DNA of 64,000 nt from DASUPK01 sp963801055 (lineage in GTDB: Bacteria > Actinomycetota > Thermoleophilia > Solirubrobacterales > 70-9): NCBI GenBank assembly GCA_963801055.1, contig CAWDDE010000001.1, positions 930,001 to 994,000 on the forward strand, read 5' to 3'. Below the pieces are notes generated by a model. That model was not told the DNA's origin and ran no database searches. It saw only the letters and a program-made list of their open reading frames with translations. The stretch's first letter is position 1. Every line of letters starts with the position of its first letter. The translations under genes and the position numbers were made by a program. Below, in pieces: positions 34,261 to 43,489 of the stretch.

Positions 34261-35433
34261 CTAGTCCAGGGTCCGGCCGATGATCTCGAGCGCCTCGTCG
34301 ACCTCGGCCTCGCCGATCACGAGCGGCGGCAGGAAGCGCAGGGTCTCCCCTCCGATCGGATTGACGATCAGGCCCTCGCCGAGGAGGCGCGCGGCAGCCT
34401 CCCGCGCGTCGGCTCCTTCGAGGCGGGCGCCGAGCATCAGGCCGCGCCCGCGAACCTCGCCGATCGCGTCGAACCCATCCAGGCCGTCGCAGAACCTCGT
34501 CCCGAGGTCGCGCACGCGCCGCAGAAGCTCCGCGTCGTCGAGCACGTCGAAGGCCGCTAGGGAAGCGGCGGCAATCAGCGGACCCCCGGCGAAGGTCGAG
34601 CCGTGGTCGCCCCGCTCCAGAACGTCGGCCGCCGCCGCGCTCGCGACGCAGGCAGCGACCGGCAGTCCCCCGCCCAGCGCCTTGGCCGTGGTCATCACGT
34701 CGGGACGCGCCGGCAGCTGCTCGTAGGCCCAGAGCGAGCCGGTCCTGCCCATCCCGGTCTGGATCTCGTCGAAGACGAGCAGCACGCCGGCGGCGTCGCA
34801 GGCTTCGCGTGCGGCGGCGACCAGCTCGTCCGGAATCACGTGCACCCCCGTCTCCCCCTGGATCGGCTCGAGCATGACGGCGGCCGTCCGCTCGCCGACG
34901 GCCGAGGTGAGCGCATCGGCGTCGTCGCGAGGGACCGGCCGGAAGCCCGGTAGATACGGGGCGAAGCTCTCGTTGGTCGCGAGCCCCGGGGTCGCTGAGA
35001 GCGATCCCATCGTTCGGCCGTGGAAGGCCCCCTCCAGGACGACGATCTCGGGGTCGGAGATGCCCCGGAGGTGAGCGTGCTTGCGGGCCAACTTGATCGC
35101 GCACTCGTTGGCCTCGGTCCCGGAGTTGCAGAGGAACGCCTTGCCGCCCAGGCTCGATGTGCAGAGCCGCTCCGCCAGCCGCACGCCAGCCTCGGTCAGA
35201 TAGAGGTTCGAGGTGTGGGTCAGCCTGCCGACCTGCTCGCGCACCGCCTCGACGACGGCGGGATGGCAGTGGCCCACCGAGCAGACGGAGATCCCCGCCA
35301 GGAAGTCGAGGTACTCCTTCCCCTCGGAGTCCCAGAGCCTCGCCCCTTCGCCGCGCACGAACTCGACCGGCGCGCGCGGGTAGGTCTGCATCAGCCACCG
35401 AGCCTCGAGCTCCTGCAGCTCGGCGAGCTTCAT
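34261..35433 (-). CDS. argD: Acetylornithine aminotransferase
   Basis: PLP class III aminotransferase converting N-acetylglutamate semialdehyde to N-acetylornithine; related enzymes also serve lysine synthesis. 390 residues. Motifs are YLDFLAGISVCSVGHCHPAV, FLCNSGTEANECAIKLAR, LEGAFHGRTMGSLSAT, LLVFDEIQTGMGRTGSLWAY and the PLP lysine in VMTTAKALGGGLPVAA. The position directly after argB (10 bp gap) fixes the role. Ornithine aminotransferase would be the alternative. Confidence 0.95.
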   Translation of the reverse strand: MKLAELQELEARWLMQTYPRAPVEFVRGEGARLWDSEGKEYLDFLAGISVCSVGHCHPAVVEAVREQVGRLTHTSNLYLTEAGVRLAERLCTSSLGGKAFLCNSGTEANECAIKLARKHAHLRGISDPEIVVLEGAFHGRTMGSLSATPGLATNESFAPYLPGFRPVPRDDADALTSAVGERTAAVMLEPIQGETGVHVIPDELVAAAREACDAAGVLLVFDEIQTGMGRTGSLWAYEQLPARPDVMTTAKALGGGLPVAACVASAAAADVLERGDHGSTFAGGPLIAAASLAAFDVLDDAELLRRVRDLGTRFCDGLDGFDAIGEVRGRGLMLGARLEGADAREAAARLLGEGLIVNPIGGETLRFLPPLVIGEAEVDEALEIIGRTLD

Positions 35434-35443
35434 CGGCCCGTCC

Positions 35444-36289
35444 TCATGCGGTGATCTTCGTACCGATGCCCGCGTCGGTGAACAGCTCGAGCAGCACAGT
35501 GTGCGGACGCCGCCCGTCGACGATGTGGGCGGCTTCCACCCCGCCCGAGATCGCTTCGACGCAGGCCGCGAGCTTGGGCCGCATTCCGCCCTGGATACCG
35601 TCCAACGAGGCCCTGACCTGATCGGCCGTCGCCGTGGAGACGCGGGATTCGGGGTCCTCGGGATCGCCCAGCCAGCCGTCCACGTCGGTCAGGAAGATCG
35701 CCCTGTGGGCGGGCATCGCCGCAGCGACCTTGCCCGCAGCCTCGTCGGCGTTGATGTTGTAGGAGGCGCCCTCGCGGTCGGTCCCGACGGAGGCGATCAC
35801 GGGGACGTAGTCCTCGGCGATGTGATCGATCACATCGACGTTGACCCGCTCGATCTCGCCGACGAAGCCGACGTCCTCGGTATTCGCGACCGGGCGCACC
35901 TCGAACAGGGAGCCGTCCTCGCCGCCCAGGCCGACCGCGCGCTGGCCGTGGCGGTTCAGGCGCACCAGGATGTCCGAGTTGATCTTGCCGAGCAGCACCA
36001 TCTTCGCCACCTCGACCGTCTCGGCGTCCGATACCCGCAGGCCCTCGACGAAGCGGACCTCCATGCCCATCCGCTCCATGTAGTGGGTGATCTCCGGACC
36101 GCCGCCGTGGACGATCACCGGGTTCATGCCGACGTACTTGAGGAGGACGACGTCGCGGGCGAATGCCTCCCGCAGCTCCTCGTCGCGCATCGCGGCGCCG
36201 CCGTACTTGATCACGATCGTCCGCCCGTGGAACTCACGGATGTAGGGCAGCGCCTCGAGGAGGGTCTCGACGGAGGAGCCGGCGTTCAT
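35444..36289 (-). CDS. argB: Acetylglutamate kinase
   Basis: Phosphorylates N-acetylglutamate, the second step of the cyclic arginine pathway. 281 residues from ATG at 36289, which overlaps the argJ stop (ATGA). Core motifs are VIKYGGAAM, PVIVHGGGPEITHYMERMGM, VEGLRVSDAETVEVAKMVL, YNINADEAAGKVAAAM and LTDVDGWLGD, with GGMRPKLAACVEAI near the end. The N-terminal helix linked to arginine inhibition is short here (MNAGSSVETLLEALPYI). The much longer in-frame ORF upstream is a shadow of argJ. Confidence 0.95.
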   Translation of the reverse strand: MNAGSSVETLLEALPYIREFHGRTIVIKYGGAAMRDEELREAFARDVVLLKYVGMNPVIVHGGGPEITHYMERMGMEVRFVEGLRVSDAETVEVAKMVLLGKINSDILVRLNRHGQRAVGLGGEDGSLFEVRPVANTEDVGFVGEIERVNVDVIDHIAEDYVPVIASVGTDREGASYNINADEAAGKVAAAMPAHRAIFLTDVDGWLGDPEDPESRVSTATADQVRASLDGIQGGMRPKLAACVEAISGGVEAAHIVDGRRPHTVLLELFTDAGIGTKITA

Positions 36290-37452
36290 GTCGTGTACTC
36301 GGCGTTGATTCGGATGTAGTCGTGGGTGAGGTCGCTGAAGTAGACGTGGGTGCTCGCGCCACCGCGTCCCAGATGCACCGAGAGCTCGGCCTCGGGGAGC
36401 TCGGCCGCCAGCTCCGCTGCCTGGATCCGGTCCGGGCCGAGCTCGTCGAGCTGCTCGCCGGCGAGGGCCATCCCGGCGGCCTGGGCGATCCGACCCCAAT
36501 TCGAGTCGCGGCCGAATAGCGCGGTCTTGACGAGCGGGGAGTTGGCGATCGCCCTGGCGACGCGGTCTGCCTCGGGCTCGTCGGCGGCCCCGATGACCTC
36601 GACTCGGCCCACGCGCGTGGCCCCCTCCCCGTCCGCCACGATCTCGAGGGCGAGCTGCAGGAGGACTGCCTCGAGCAGGCCATCCGGGAGCGCCGCGCCG
36701 GCGGTGCCGGTTGCCTGGAGGAGCACGGTGTCGTTGGTGCTCATCTGTCCGTCGACCGTGATCCGCTCCATGGACCCGGCCAAAGCCGAGCGCAGCGCGG
36801 CGTCCGGGTCGGGGACCTCGGCGTCCGTCTGGACGAAGCAGAGCAGGGTCGCGAAGCCCGGCTCGATCATCCCGGCGCCCTTGGCCTGCGCCGAGACGGT
36901 GACGCCGCCGGCGCGGACGGCGCATCGCTTCGGCCCCTTGTCCGTGGTCATGATCGCCTGCGCGAAGTCCTCGCCGCCCTCGGCCGACAGGCCCTCGACC
37001 GCCTCCAGCACACCGGCCGTGACGGCTTCGATGTCCAGCGGCACCCCGATCGTCCCCGTCTCGGCGACCGCCACGGTCCGCGGTTCCACGCCGAGCGCCT
37101 CGGCGGCGGCATCCCGCATCGCCAGAGCATCGCTGTACCCCTGCTCGCCGGTGGCCGCGTTGGCATTGCCGGAGTTGACGGCCACGGCGCGGATTGCATG
37201 CGCGTCGCAGTCATCGCGGCAGACCCGCACTGGGGCGGCGGCCGCCGCGTTACGGGTCAGCGCGAGGGCCGACCGCACTCCCGGCTCGTCGCAGGCCAGC
37301 ACCCCGACGTCGGTGGCGCCTTCGTCCTTCAGTCCACACGCAACCCCCGTGGCGCGGAAGCCGGCTGCGAGCTGGGCGGGATCTAGCTCCTCCACCCCCT
37401 CGGGCGGGGTCACCCAGCGCGAGGCGAAGAAGGTCCTCGTCGCGGGACTCAC
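36286..37452 (-). CDS. argJ: Glutamate N-acetyltransferase / amino-acid acetyltransferase (bifunctional ArgJ)
   Basis: Ornithine acetyltransferase that recycles the acetyl group from acetylornithine to glutamate. 388 residues. The self-cleavage region AKGAGMIEPGFATLLCFVQT keeps the Ala-Thr pair, although the usual NMATML reads GFATLL. Other motifs are VNSGNANAATGEQGYSDAL, GQMSTNDTVLLQATG and LFGRDSNWGRIAQAAGMA. The GTG start overlaps the argC stop by four bases (GTGA), and its own stop overlaps the argB start. Whether it is mono- or bifunctional cannot be read from sequence. Confidence 0.95.
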   Translation of the reverse strand: MSPATRTFFASRWVTPPEGVEELDPAQLAAGFRATGVACGLKDEGATDVGVLACDEPGVRSALALTRNAAAAAPVRVCRDDCDAHAIRAVAVNSGNANAATGEQGYSDALAMRDAAAEALGVEPRTVAVAETGTIGVPLDIEAVTAGVLEAVEGLSAEGGEDFAQAIMTTDKGPKRCAVRAGGVTVSAQAKGAGMIEPGFATLLCFVQTDAEVPDPDAALRSALAGSMERITVDGQMSTNDTVLLQATGTAGAALPDGLLEAVLLQLALEIVADGEGATRVGRVEVIGAADEPEADRVARAIANSPLVKTALFGRDSNWGRIAQAAGMALAGEQLDELGPDRIQAAELAAELPEAELSVHLGRGGASTHVYFSDLTHDYIRINAEYTT

Positions 37453-38462
37453 GAGATCCCCTCCCCCTCCGGCAGGCCGAGCATCAGGTTGAGGTTCTGG
37501 ATCGCCTGGGATGCGGCGCCCTTCCAGAGGTTGTCGATCGAGGCGAACGCCATCGCCCGGCCCGAGGCCTCGTTGAGGGCGAGGTGGATCCGGCAGAGGT
37601 TCGTCTCCCGGACGCCGCTCACGCCCGGGGGTTCCGAGGTGACCTCGACGAAGGGCTCCTCGGCATAGCGCTGCTCGTAGAGGGACAGCATGCGCGCCGG
37701 GTCGAGGGGCTCCGTGGTGCGGACGTAGCAGCTCACCAGCTCGCCCTGGTCGTAGGGCATCAGGTGGGGAACGAAGGTCAGCGCGTACTCCGTGGGCGTC
37801 TCGCCGTTCCCGGCGAGCTCGGCGAGCTCCTGGGTGATCTCGGGCGTGTGGCGGTGGCCCGCGACCTGGTAGGGCTTCGTGTCGTCGGATTGCTTGACCA
37901 CCGCCATCTCCTCGGCGGCCGCGCGGCCGGCCCCGGACACGCCTGACTTGGCGTCGATCACCACCTCCTCGATCAGCTCCTCCGCGGCGAGCGGGGCCAG
38001 CGCGAGCAGGCTGGCGGTCGGGTAGCAGCCGGGGTTCGCGACCAGCTCGGCACCGGCGATCGCCTCCCGGTGGAGCTCCGTGAGCCCGTAGACGGCCTCG
38101 GGCACGAGCTGGGGGGCGCCGTGCTCTCCGTACCAGCGCGCGTAGGTATCGAGGTCGTGCAGGCGGAAGTCGGCGGAGAGGTCGACGACCTTCACACCCT
38201 GCTCGCGCAGCGCCGCCACCACCGGCGCCGCCGCGCCATGCGGGTAGGCGACGACCGCCGCGTCGACGTCGGAGCCGTCTTCCGCCACCGGCTCCTCGAG
38301 GACGAGATCGACCCCGTATTCGGGGTAGAGCTCGTTGAGTGGCCTGCCCGCGTCGGTCCGGGCGGTGACGCGCGCCAGCTCCAGGCTCGGATGCCGCCGG
38401 ATCAGCTCGGCGGCGAGCGCCCCGGCGTACCCGGACGCCCCGGCCACCAGGACCCTATTCAC
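37449..38462 (-). CDS. argC: N-acetyl-gamma-glutamyl-phosphate reductase
   Basis: NADPH reductase of the third arginine step. 337 residues from GTG at 38462 (VNRVLVAGASGYAGALAAEL). The catalytic Cys is in VANPGCYPTASLLALAPL; other motifs are SGVSGAGRAAAEEM, QVAGHRHTPEITQEL and the ending SIDNLWKGAASQAIQNLNLM. The start codon lies inside the last codons of pheT (8-bp overlap), so arginine genes are coupled to the phenylalanyl-tRNA synthetase operon. The longer frame to 38696 is a pheT shadow. Confidence 0.95.
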   Translation of the reverse strand: MNRVLVAGASGYAGALAAELIRRHPSLELARVTARTDAGRPLNELYPEYGVDLVLEEPVAEDGSDVDAAVVAYPHGAAAPVVAALREQGVKVVDLSADFRLHDLDTYARWYGEHGAPQLVPEAVYGLTELHREAIAGAELVANPGCYPTASLLALAPLAAEELIEEVVIDAKSGVSGAGRAAAEEMAVVKQSDDTKPYQVAGHRHTPEITQELAELAGNGETPTEYALTFVPHLMPYDQGELVSCYVRTTEPLDPARMLSLYEQRYAEEPFVEVTSEPPGVSGVRETNLCRIHLALNEASGRAMAFASIDNLWKGAASQAIQNLNLMLGLPEGEGIS

Positions 38463-40915
38463 GGAGCGACCCCCCGATCTTCTCGACCGCCGACTCGATC
38501 GCCCGACGCCGCTCGCCGACCTCCTCGTCGGTAAGGGTCCGATCCGCGGCCCGGAAGCTGAGCCGCAGCGCCAGGCTCTTGCGCCCCTCGCCCAGCTGCT
38601 CGCCCCGGTAGAGGTCGAACACCTCGGCCGAGCGCAGCAGCTCGCCGCCCCCCTCGAGTACGGCGGCCCGGACCTCGGCCGCCGGAACGTCTTCATCGAC
38701 CACGACCGCCACGTCCTGGTGGACGGCGGGATAGGAGATCACGTCCTCGTAGGTCTCCTCGCCCAGCGGGGCCGCGGCAACCAATGGGGCAAGGTCGACC
38801 TCGAAGCCCGCCGCGCTCTCCAGGTCCCACTCCCGGCAGACGAGCGGGTGGATCTCGCCGATCCAGCCGGCGTCCTCGCCGGCGACCATGACGCGTCCGG
38901 AGCGGCCAGGGTGCAGGAACGGCTCCTCCCCGGGAACCACCTCGACCGTCACCCCGAGCTGCGTCGCCAGCGCCTCGAGCGCTCCCTTGAGCGAGTAGAA
39001 GTCAGCCTCGACGGGATCGGCCCGCCAGCCGCCTGCCCGGAGGGAGCCCGTGGCGAGGCAGCCGATCCGCCACGGCTCGTAGGCGGGTGCCGGTCGGTGG
39101 CCGACGAACTTGCCCGCCAGGACGCCGTCGTGAGGCGAGGAGCCCTCGCGGAGGTAGGCGCGGCCCGACTCGAAGAGGGCAACCCGCTCCGCCCCGTGGG
39201 CGAGGTTGTAGCGGCAGCCGTCGAGCAGCGATGCGAGCACCGCAGTGCGCTCGACGGAGTGCTCGATCGAGAGCGGATTGGAGACGCGGATCGGCTCCGA
39301 CCTCAGATCGCCCGCAGGAATCCGGAGGCGCCCCGGCATGCCGGGGTCCGTGAGGCTGAGGCTGACCACGGCGTCGAAGCCGATGTCGCGCATGACGTCC
39401 TCGGCGCGTCTGCGCAGTCGCTGTTCCCGGCTCAGCGCGCCGGCCTGGCCGCTCGTGGAGGGAAGGGTCGAGGGCAGGTTCTTCGCATAGCCGTGGATCC
39501 GGCCGACCTCCTCGATCAGGTCGGCCTCGCGGGTGACGTCGTAGTGCCGGTGGAGTGGCACGGTCGCCACCAGCTCGTCCCCGTTCCGCTCCACCGCGAA
39601 GTCGAGCCGCTCGAGGTAATCGACGCACTGCTCCGCGCGTGATCGGCATGCCGAGGAGCCGCTCGACCCGCTCATGGCGGAGCCCCACCCGGTGGGGCTC
39701 GGGGATCTCGGCGGCCTCGTCGATCGTCCCCGGGACCAGCCTGGCGCCGCAAACCTCGACCATCAGCCGCGAGGCGATGCGCTGGGCCCGGATCGCGAGC
39801 TCCGGATGGAGCTGCTTCTCGAAGCGGTTCGAGGCGTCCGAGCGCAGGCCGAGCTTGCGCGAGGTCCGCAGGATGTTCACCCCGTTCCAGTTGGCGACCT
39901 CGAGCAGGACGCGCGTCGTCGAGTCGGAGACCTCGGAGACCTGGCCGCCCATGATCCCGGCGATGCCCGAGGGCCCGTTGCGGTCGCAGACCAGCACGGT
40001 CTCCGAATCGAAGGTCCGCTCGATCCCGTCCAGCGTGGTCATCTTCTCCCCCTCCTTGGCGGTCCTGATGGTGAGCGCTCCATCGGGCACCTTGTCGAGG
40101 TCGAAGGCGTGCAGCGGCTGCGCGGTCATCAGCATCACGTAGTTGGTGATGTCGACCACGTTGTTGATCGGCCTCATTCCGGCTGCGATCAGGCGGGCCT
40201 TGAGCCAAAGCGGCGACGGGCCGATCTCGACGTCGGTGAACACCCGAGCGGTGAACCGCGGACAGAGCTCGGGCACCACGACTGTGACCGAGGCGTAGTC
40301 GGTGACCTCTCCCTCGCCGGTCGCCTCGGCGTCCTCCTCCCAGGGGGGTTGCGCCAGCTCGGCACCGGTAATCGCGTGCACCTCTCGCGCCACTCCGTAG
40401 ATGCCGAGACAGTCCACGCGGTTCGAGTTCACCTCGAGCTCCAGGACCGACTCGGCGACGGGAATGACCTCGTCAAGCGGCGTACCGGGCTTGACGCCGT
40501 CGTCGAGCACGGCGATCCCGTCGGCGTCGTCGCCGATCTCGAGCTCGGCCTCCGAGAGGATCATCCCGTCGGACTCGACGCCGCGCAGCTTGGCCTTGCC
40601 GAGCTTGCTGCCGTCGGGCATCTCGGCGCCGGGCAGCGCGACGGGAACCGTCTGCCCGGCCGCCACGTTGGGGGCGCCGCAGACGATCGTCCGGCCACCC
40701 TCGCCGGCGTCCACCTCGCAGACGCTGAGCCGGTCCGCGTCGGGATGCTGCTCGACCGAGAGCACCTTGCCGACGACGAAGCTGTCCGACGAGGCCGCGC
40801 CGACCTGTGAGATCCGTTCGACCTCGGTGGTGTGCATCCCGATCTCATCGCCGATCTCATCGAAGGTGAGATCGGGATCGCAGTAGGCACGCAGCCAGCT
40901 TTCTGGGACCCTCAT
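38455..40915 (-). CDS. pheT: Phenylalanyl-tRNA synthetase beta subunit (apparent frameshift near 39640)
   Basis: Beta subunit of the alpha2-beta2 enzyme. The first frame holds the N-terminal part MRVPESWLRAYCDPDLTFDE, the EMAP/tRNA-binding domain, B3/B4 core (RFTARVFTDVEIGPSPLWLK; NNVVDITNYVMLMTAQPLHA) and LRSDASNRFEKQLHPELAI. At RVERLLGMPITR the frame shifts. The second frame continues CVDYLERLDFAVERNGDELV through the B5, core and the ferredoxin-like anticodon domain, ending LRLSFRAADRTLTDEEVGER. A 1- or 2-base indel in the GCGCGCGG-like tract near 39642 explains it. The gene is essential and nearly certainly intact in life. The ATG overlaps the pheS stop (ATGA). Confidence 0.93.
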
Positions 40916-42039
40916 CGGAACTGCTCCAGAACGCGGACGTCGTTTTCGAAGAACTTGCGCAGGTCGGGGACCCCGTACTTGAGCATCGCGATCCGCTCGA
41001 TCCCCATCCCGAAGGCGAAGCCCTGGACCCGCTCGGGGTCGTAGCCCTTCTCCCTGACGAAGCCGTAGACGTTCGGATCGACCATCCCCGCCCCGAGGAT
41101 CTCGATCCAGCCGACCCCCTTGCAGATCGGATCGCGCGAGCCGTCGGGGAGCTTGCCGGTGCCGCCGCAGCGGAAGCAGGAGACGTCGACCTCGACGCTG
41201 GGCTCGGTGAACGGGAAAAAGCCGGGCCGGAAGCGAGTCTCGCGCTCCGGCCCGAAGATCGCCCGGGCGAACTCGTCCAGCGTCCCCTTCAGGTCGGCGA
41301 GCGTGATGTCGGCACCGACCGCGAGGCCCTCGACCTGGTGGAAGATCGGGCTGTGCGTCGCGTCGAAGGGGTCCGAGCGATAGCACCGCCCGGGCACGAC
41401 GATGAAGATCGGCGGCGGCTGGGCCTCCATCGAGCGGACCTGCATCGGCGAGGTGTGGGTCCTGAGGACGACGTCCTCGGGCCCCGGCGGAAGCTCCTCG
41501 CCGTTGGAGGGGATCCGCAGATCGGCCCGCAGCGTGGACGGATCGACGTAGAAGGTGTCCTGCGCCATCCGCGCCGGGTGACCGGGCGGATGGTTGAGCG
41601 CCGTGAAGTTGTAGTAGTCGAGCTCGACCTCGGGCCCCTCCATCACCCGGTAGCCGAGGCCCACGAAGGTGTCCTCGATCTCCCTCTGAGTACGGATCAG
41701 GGGGTTCTGGGCGCCCGCCGGCGCGAGCAGCGCCCCGGGGAGGGTGACGTCGATCGCGTCCTCGGCCAGCCGCGTGCCGAGCTCGCTGGCGTCGAGCTCC
41801 GCGCCCCTCGACTCGAGCACAGACTCGAGCTCGCGGCGCGCCTCATTCCCGGCCTTGCCGACCGCGCCGCGCTGATCGGCTGGCAGCTCGGCGATCCCGC
41901 GCAGGATCTGGGTGAGATCCGCCTTACGGCCCAGGTAGCGAACCCGCAGCTCCTCGAGCTCGGCCGTGGTCGAGGCGGAACCGATCGCGTCGGTCGCCTC
42001 CTTCCTGATCTCCTCGATCCGCTCAGTCCCCATCGCCAT
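40912..42039 (-). CDS. pheS: Phenylalanyl-tRNA synthetase alpha subunit
   Basis: Catalytic subunit, 375 residues from ATG at 42039 (alternative ATG at 42033), with GGTGGGGAG just upstream. An N-terminal coiled-coil arm (MGTERIEEIRKEATDAIGSA) is followed by class II motifs: motif 1 region LGYRVMEGPEVELDYYNFTA, motif 2 VVPGRCYRSDPFDATHSPIF with HQVEGLAV, and motif 3 GFAFGMGIERIAMLKYGVPD. The frame stays open upstream to a GTG near 42120 and there reads ARARDSATREKSEEQPDIGG, the dispersed-repeat peptide. An N-terminal extension is therefore possible. Confidence 0.95.
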   Translation of the reverse strand: MAMGTERIEEIRKEATDAIGSASTTAELEELRVRYLGRKADLTQILRGIAELPADQRGAVGKAGNEARRELESVLESRGAELDASELGTRLAEDAIDVTLPGALLAPAGAQNPLIRTQREIEDTFVGLGYRVMEGPEVELDYYNFTALNHPPGHPARMAQDTFYVDPSTLRADLRIPSNGEELPPGPEDVVLRTHTSPMQVRSMEAQPPPIFIVVPGRCYRSDPFDATHSPIFHQVEGLAVGADITLADLKGTLDEFARAIFGPERETRFRPGFFPFTEPSVEVDVSCFRCGGTGKLPDGSRDPICKGVGWIEILGAGMVDPNVYGFVREKGYDPERVQGFAFGMGIERIAMLKYGVPDLRKFFENDVRVLEQFR

Positions 42040-42047
42040 CTCCCCAC

Positions 42048-42813
42048 CTATATCGGGTTGCTCCTCCGACTTCTCACGGGTCGCGCTGTCGCGCGCCCTC
42101 GCATATGCGGGGCACCCTCGCACATCGATATCCGCTGCAGGGCGATCGCAGCCGCCGCCGCGACGTTCAGCGACTCGGCGCCCTCGCGCAGTGGGATCGT
42201 CACCTGCACGTCGCAGTGCTCGACCGTCGCCCCGGGCAGCCCCTCGCGCTCGGCGCCGAGGCAGACGGTCGCCATCCCGTCGAGAGCATCGAGCGGCTCG
42301 CCGGCATGCGCGATCGAGCGCAGCCCGCGGCTCTGGCGTTGCGTCGATCCCGCCGCGCAGCAGCGGCTCGGCGAACACCGCTCCCATGCTGGCCCGCACG
42401 GCGTGCGGCCCGAAGGGGTCCGCGCAATCCGGACCGAGCACCACCGAGCCGCCGACCAGGGCGTTCGCTGTGCGGATCACGGTGCCGACGTTCCCCGGGT
42501 CGGAGACGCCGTGCAGATAGACGCAGGGGGCCTCGGCCTGATCGGCCCAGGCCTCTCGCCAGACGCCGATCGCGCGGGTCCCGGAGGCAAGCGTCGAGAA
42601 GTGATCGAGGAGCGCCGGCTCGACCTCGGTTCCGCCGAGACCCTCCCCGGCCGCGGTCAGCAGCTCGACGGGTTCGGCGCCCGCCGACCGCGCCGCGGCG
42701 AGCAGGTCCTCGCCCTCGCCGACGAAAAGACCCTCGCGCTCGCGGCTTCGCCGCCTGCCGAGGCGGCGAATCAGCTTGAGCTTCTCATTGTGGGGGCTGG
42801 TAATCATCGTCAT
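42048..42813 (-). CDS. SpoU/TrmH family RNA 2'-O-methyltransferase (apparent frameshift near 42310)
   Basis: SPOUT-class RNA ribose methyltransferase. Frame 1 holds MITSPHNEKLKLIRRLGRRR, the substrate-binding N-terminal domain, motif 1 HGVSDPGNVGTVIRTANALV and motif 2 LGPDCADPFGPHAVRASMGA. Near 42305-42312 the frame changes. Frame 2 continues MATVCLGAEREGLPGATVEH and the knot motif VTIPLREGAESLNVAAAAAI. One added base in GATCGCGCATG restores it. After ALQRISMC the frame runs on through dispersed repeat C to a stop at 42048, so the native stop may have been displaced. It lies between rplT and pheS, a common arrangement. Confidence 0.82.
42076..42104 (-). repeat. Dispersed 29-bp repeat, copy C (between the methyltransferase and pheS)
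   Basis: Identical over 29 bp to the copy inside gatA at 5739-5767. On the minus strand, in the pheS frame, it again encodes ARARDSATR, 20 codons before the pheS ATG. Directly beside it the half-motif CCCTCGCA recurs (42113-42120). Confidence 0.85.
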
Positions 42814-42830
42814 GGGTGTCCTGAAATGAA

Positions 42831-42850
42831 AAAGGCGGCTCCGCCTCGCG
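42831..42850 (-). terminator. Possible rho-independent terminator/attenuator after the methyltransferase start region
   Basis: The minus strand reads CGAGGCGGAGCCGCC then TTTTTC, a short GC-rich hairpin (AGGCG-GAGC-CGCCT) with five Ts. It lies downstream of rplT and just before the methyltransferase start. It could partly separate infC-rpmI-rplT from the pheST-arg genes. Confidence 0.45.
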
Positions 42851-42885
42851 GACCGCCCGGGGAATCTGGCTCTGGCTGCCTCGAG

Positions 42886-43245
42886 CTAGGTGGCGGCAGC
42901 CTCCCGGGCGAGCTCGACAAATCGGCGGAATCCATCGGGGTCGTTGACCGCGATATCGGCGAGCACCTTGCGGTTCACCTCGACGCCGGCCTGGTCGAGG
43001 CCATGGATCAGCTCCGAGTAGCTCATCCCCTCGCGCCGGGCCGCGGCGTTGATCCGCGTGATCCAGAGCCGGCGGAAGTCACGCTTGCGGGTGCGCCTGT
43101 CCCGGTACGCGTAGGCGTCCGAGCGCATCAGCTGCTCGTTCGCGAGCCGGTAGCTCGAGTGCTTGCGGCCGTAGTAGCCCTTGGCGCGGTCGAGCACCTT
43201 CTTCTTGCGCCGCTTCCGGGCGACGGCGTTGGTCGCGCGCGGCAT
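42886..43245 (-). CDS. rplT: 50S ribosomal protein L20
   Basis: 119-residue L20: MPRATNAVARKRRKKKVLDR, AKGYYGRKHSSYRLANEQLM, YAYRDRRTRKRDFRRLWITR, INAAARREGMSYSELIHGL. It binds 23S rRNA early in 50S assembly. The ATG overlaps the rpmI stop (TGATG). A possible terminator hairpin follows about 40 bp downstream. No L20-binding pseudoknot leader was recognised. Confidence 0.97.
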   Translation of the reverse strand: MPRATNAVARKRRKKKVLDRAKGYYGRKHSSYRLANEQLMRSDAYAYRDRRTRKRDFRRLWITRINAAARREGMSYSELIHGLDQAGVEVNRKVLADIAVNDPDGFRRFVELAREAAAT

Positions 43246-43448
43246 CAGCGACCACCCCCCGCGAGTAGCGTCTTGACCCGCTTGCGGTCCGCACGCGAGA
43301 TCACCGAGGGTCGCCCGAGGCGCCGCTTCCGTGCGGCCGACTTCTTCTCGAGAATGTGGCTCGAATTGGCGCGCCTGCCGCGTAGCTTGCCCGTGGCGGT
43401 CTTGCGGAACCGCTTCTTCGAGCCAGCGTGGGTCTTCATCTTCGGCAT
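43245..43448 (-). CDS. rpmI: 50S ribosomal protein L35
   Basis: 67-residue L35: MPKMKTHAGSKKRFRKTATG, KLRGRRANSSHILEKKSAAR, KRRLGRPSVISRADRKRVKT. It is fully typical. It overlaps rplT by one codon position (TGATG). It sits 41 bp downstream of the CsaA-like gene, where infC would normally be the direct neighbour. Confidence 0.97.
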   Translation of the reverse strand: MPKMKTHAGSKKRFRKTATGKLRGRRANSSHILEKKSAARKRRLGRPSVISRADRKRVKTLLAGGGR

Positions 43449-43489
43449 CGGGCCGACTATTGAAGCAGACGCAACCCCAGCTTCCGGGA

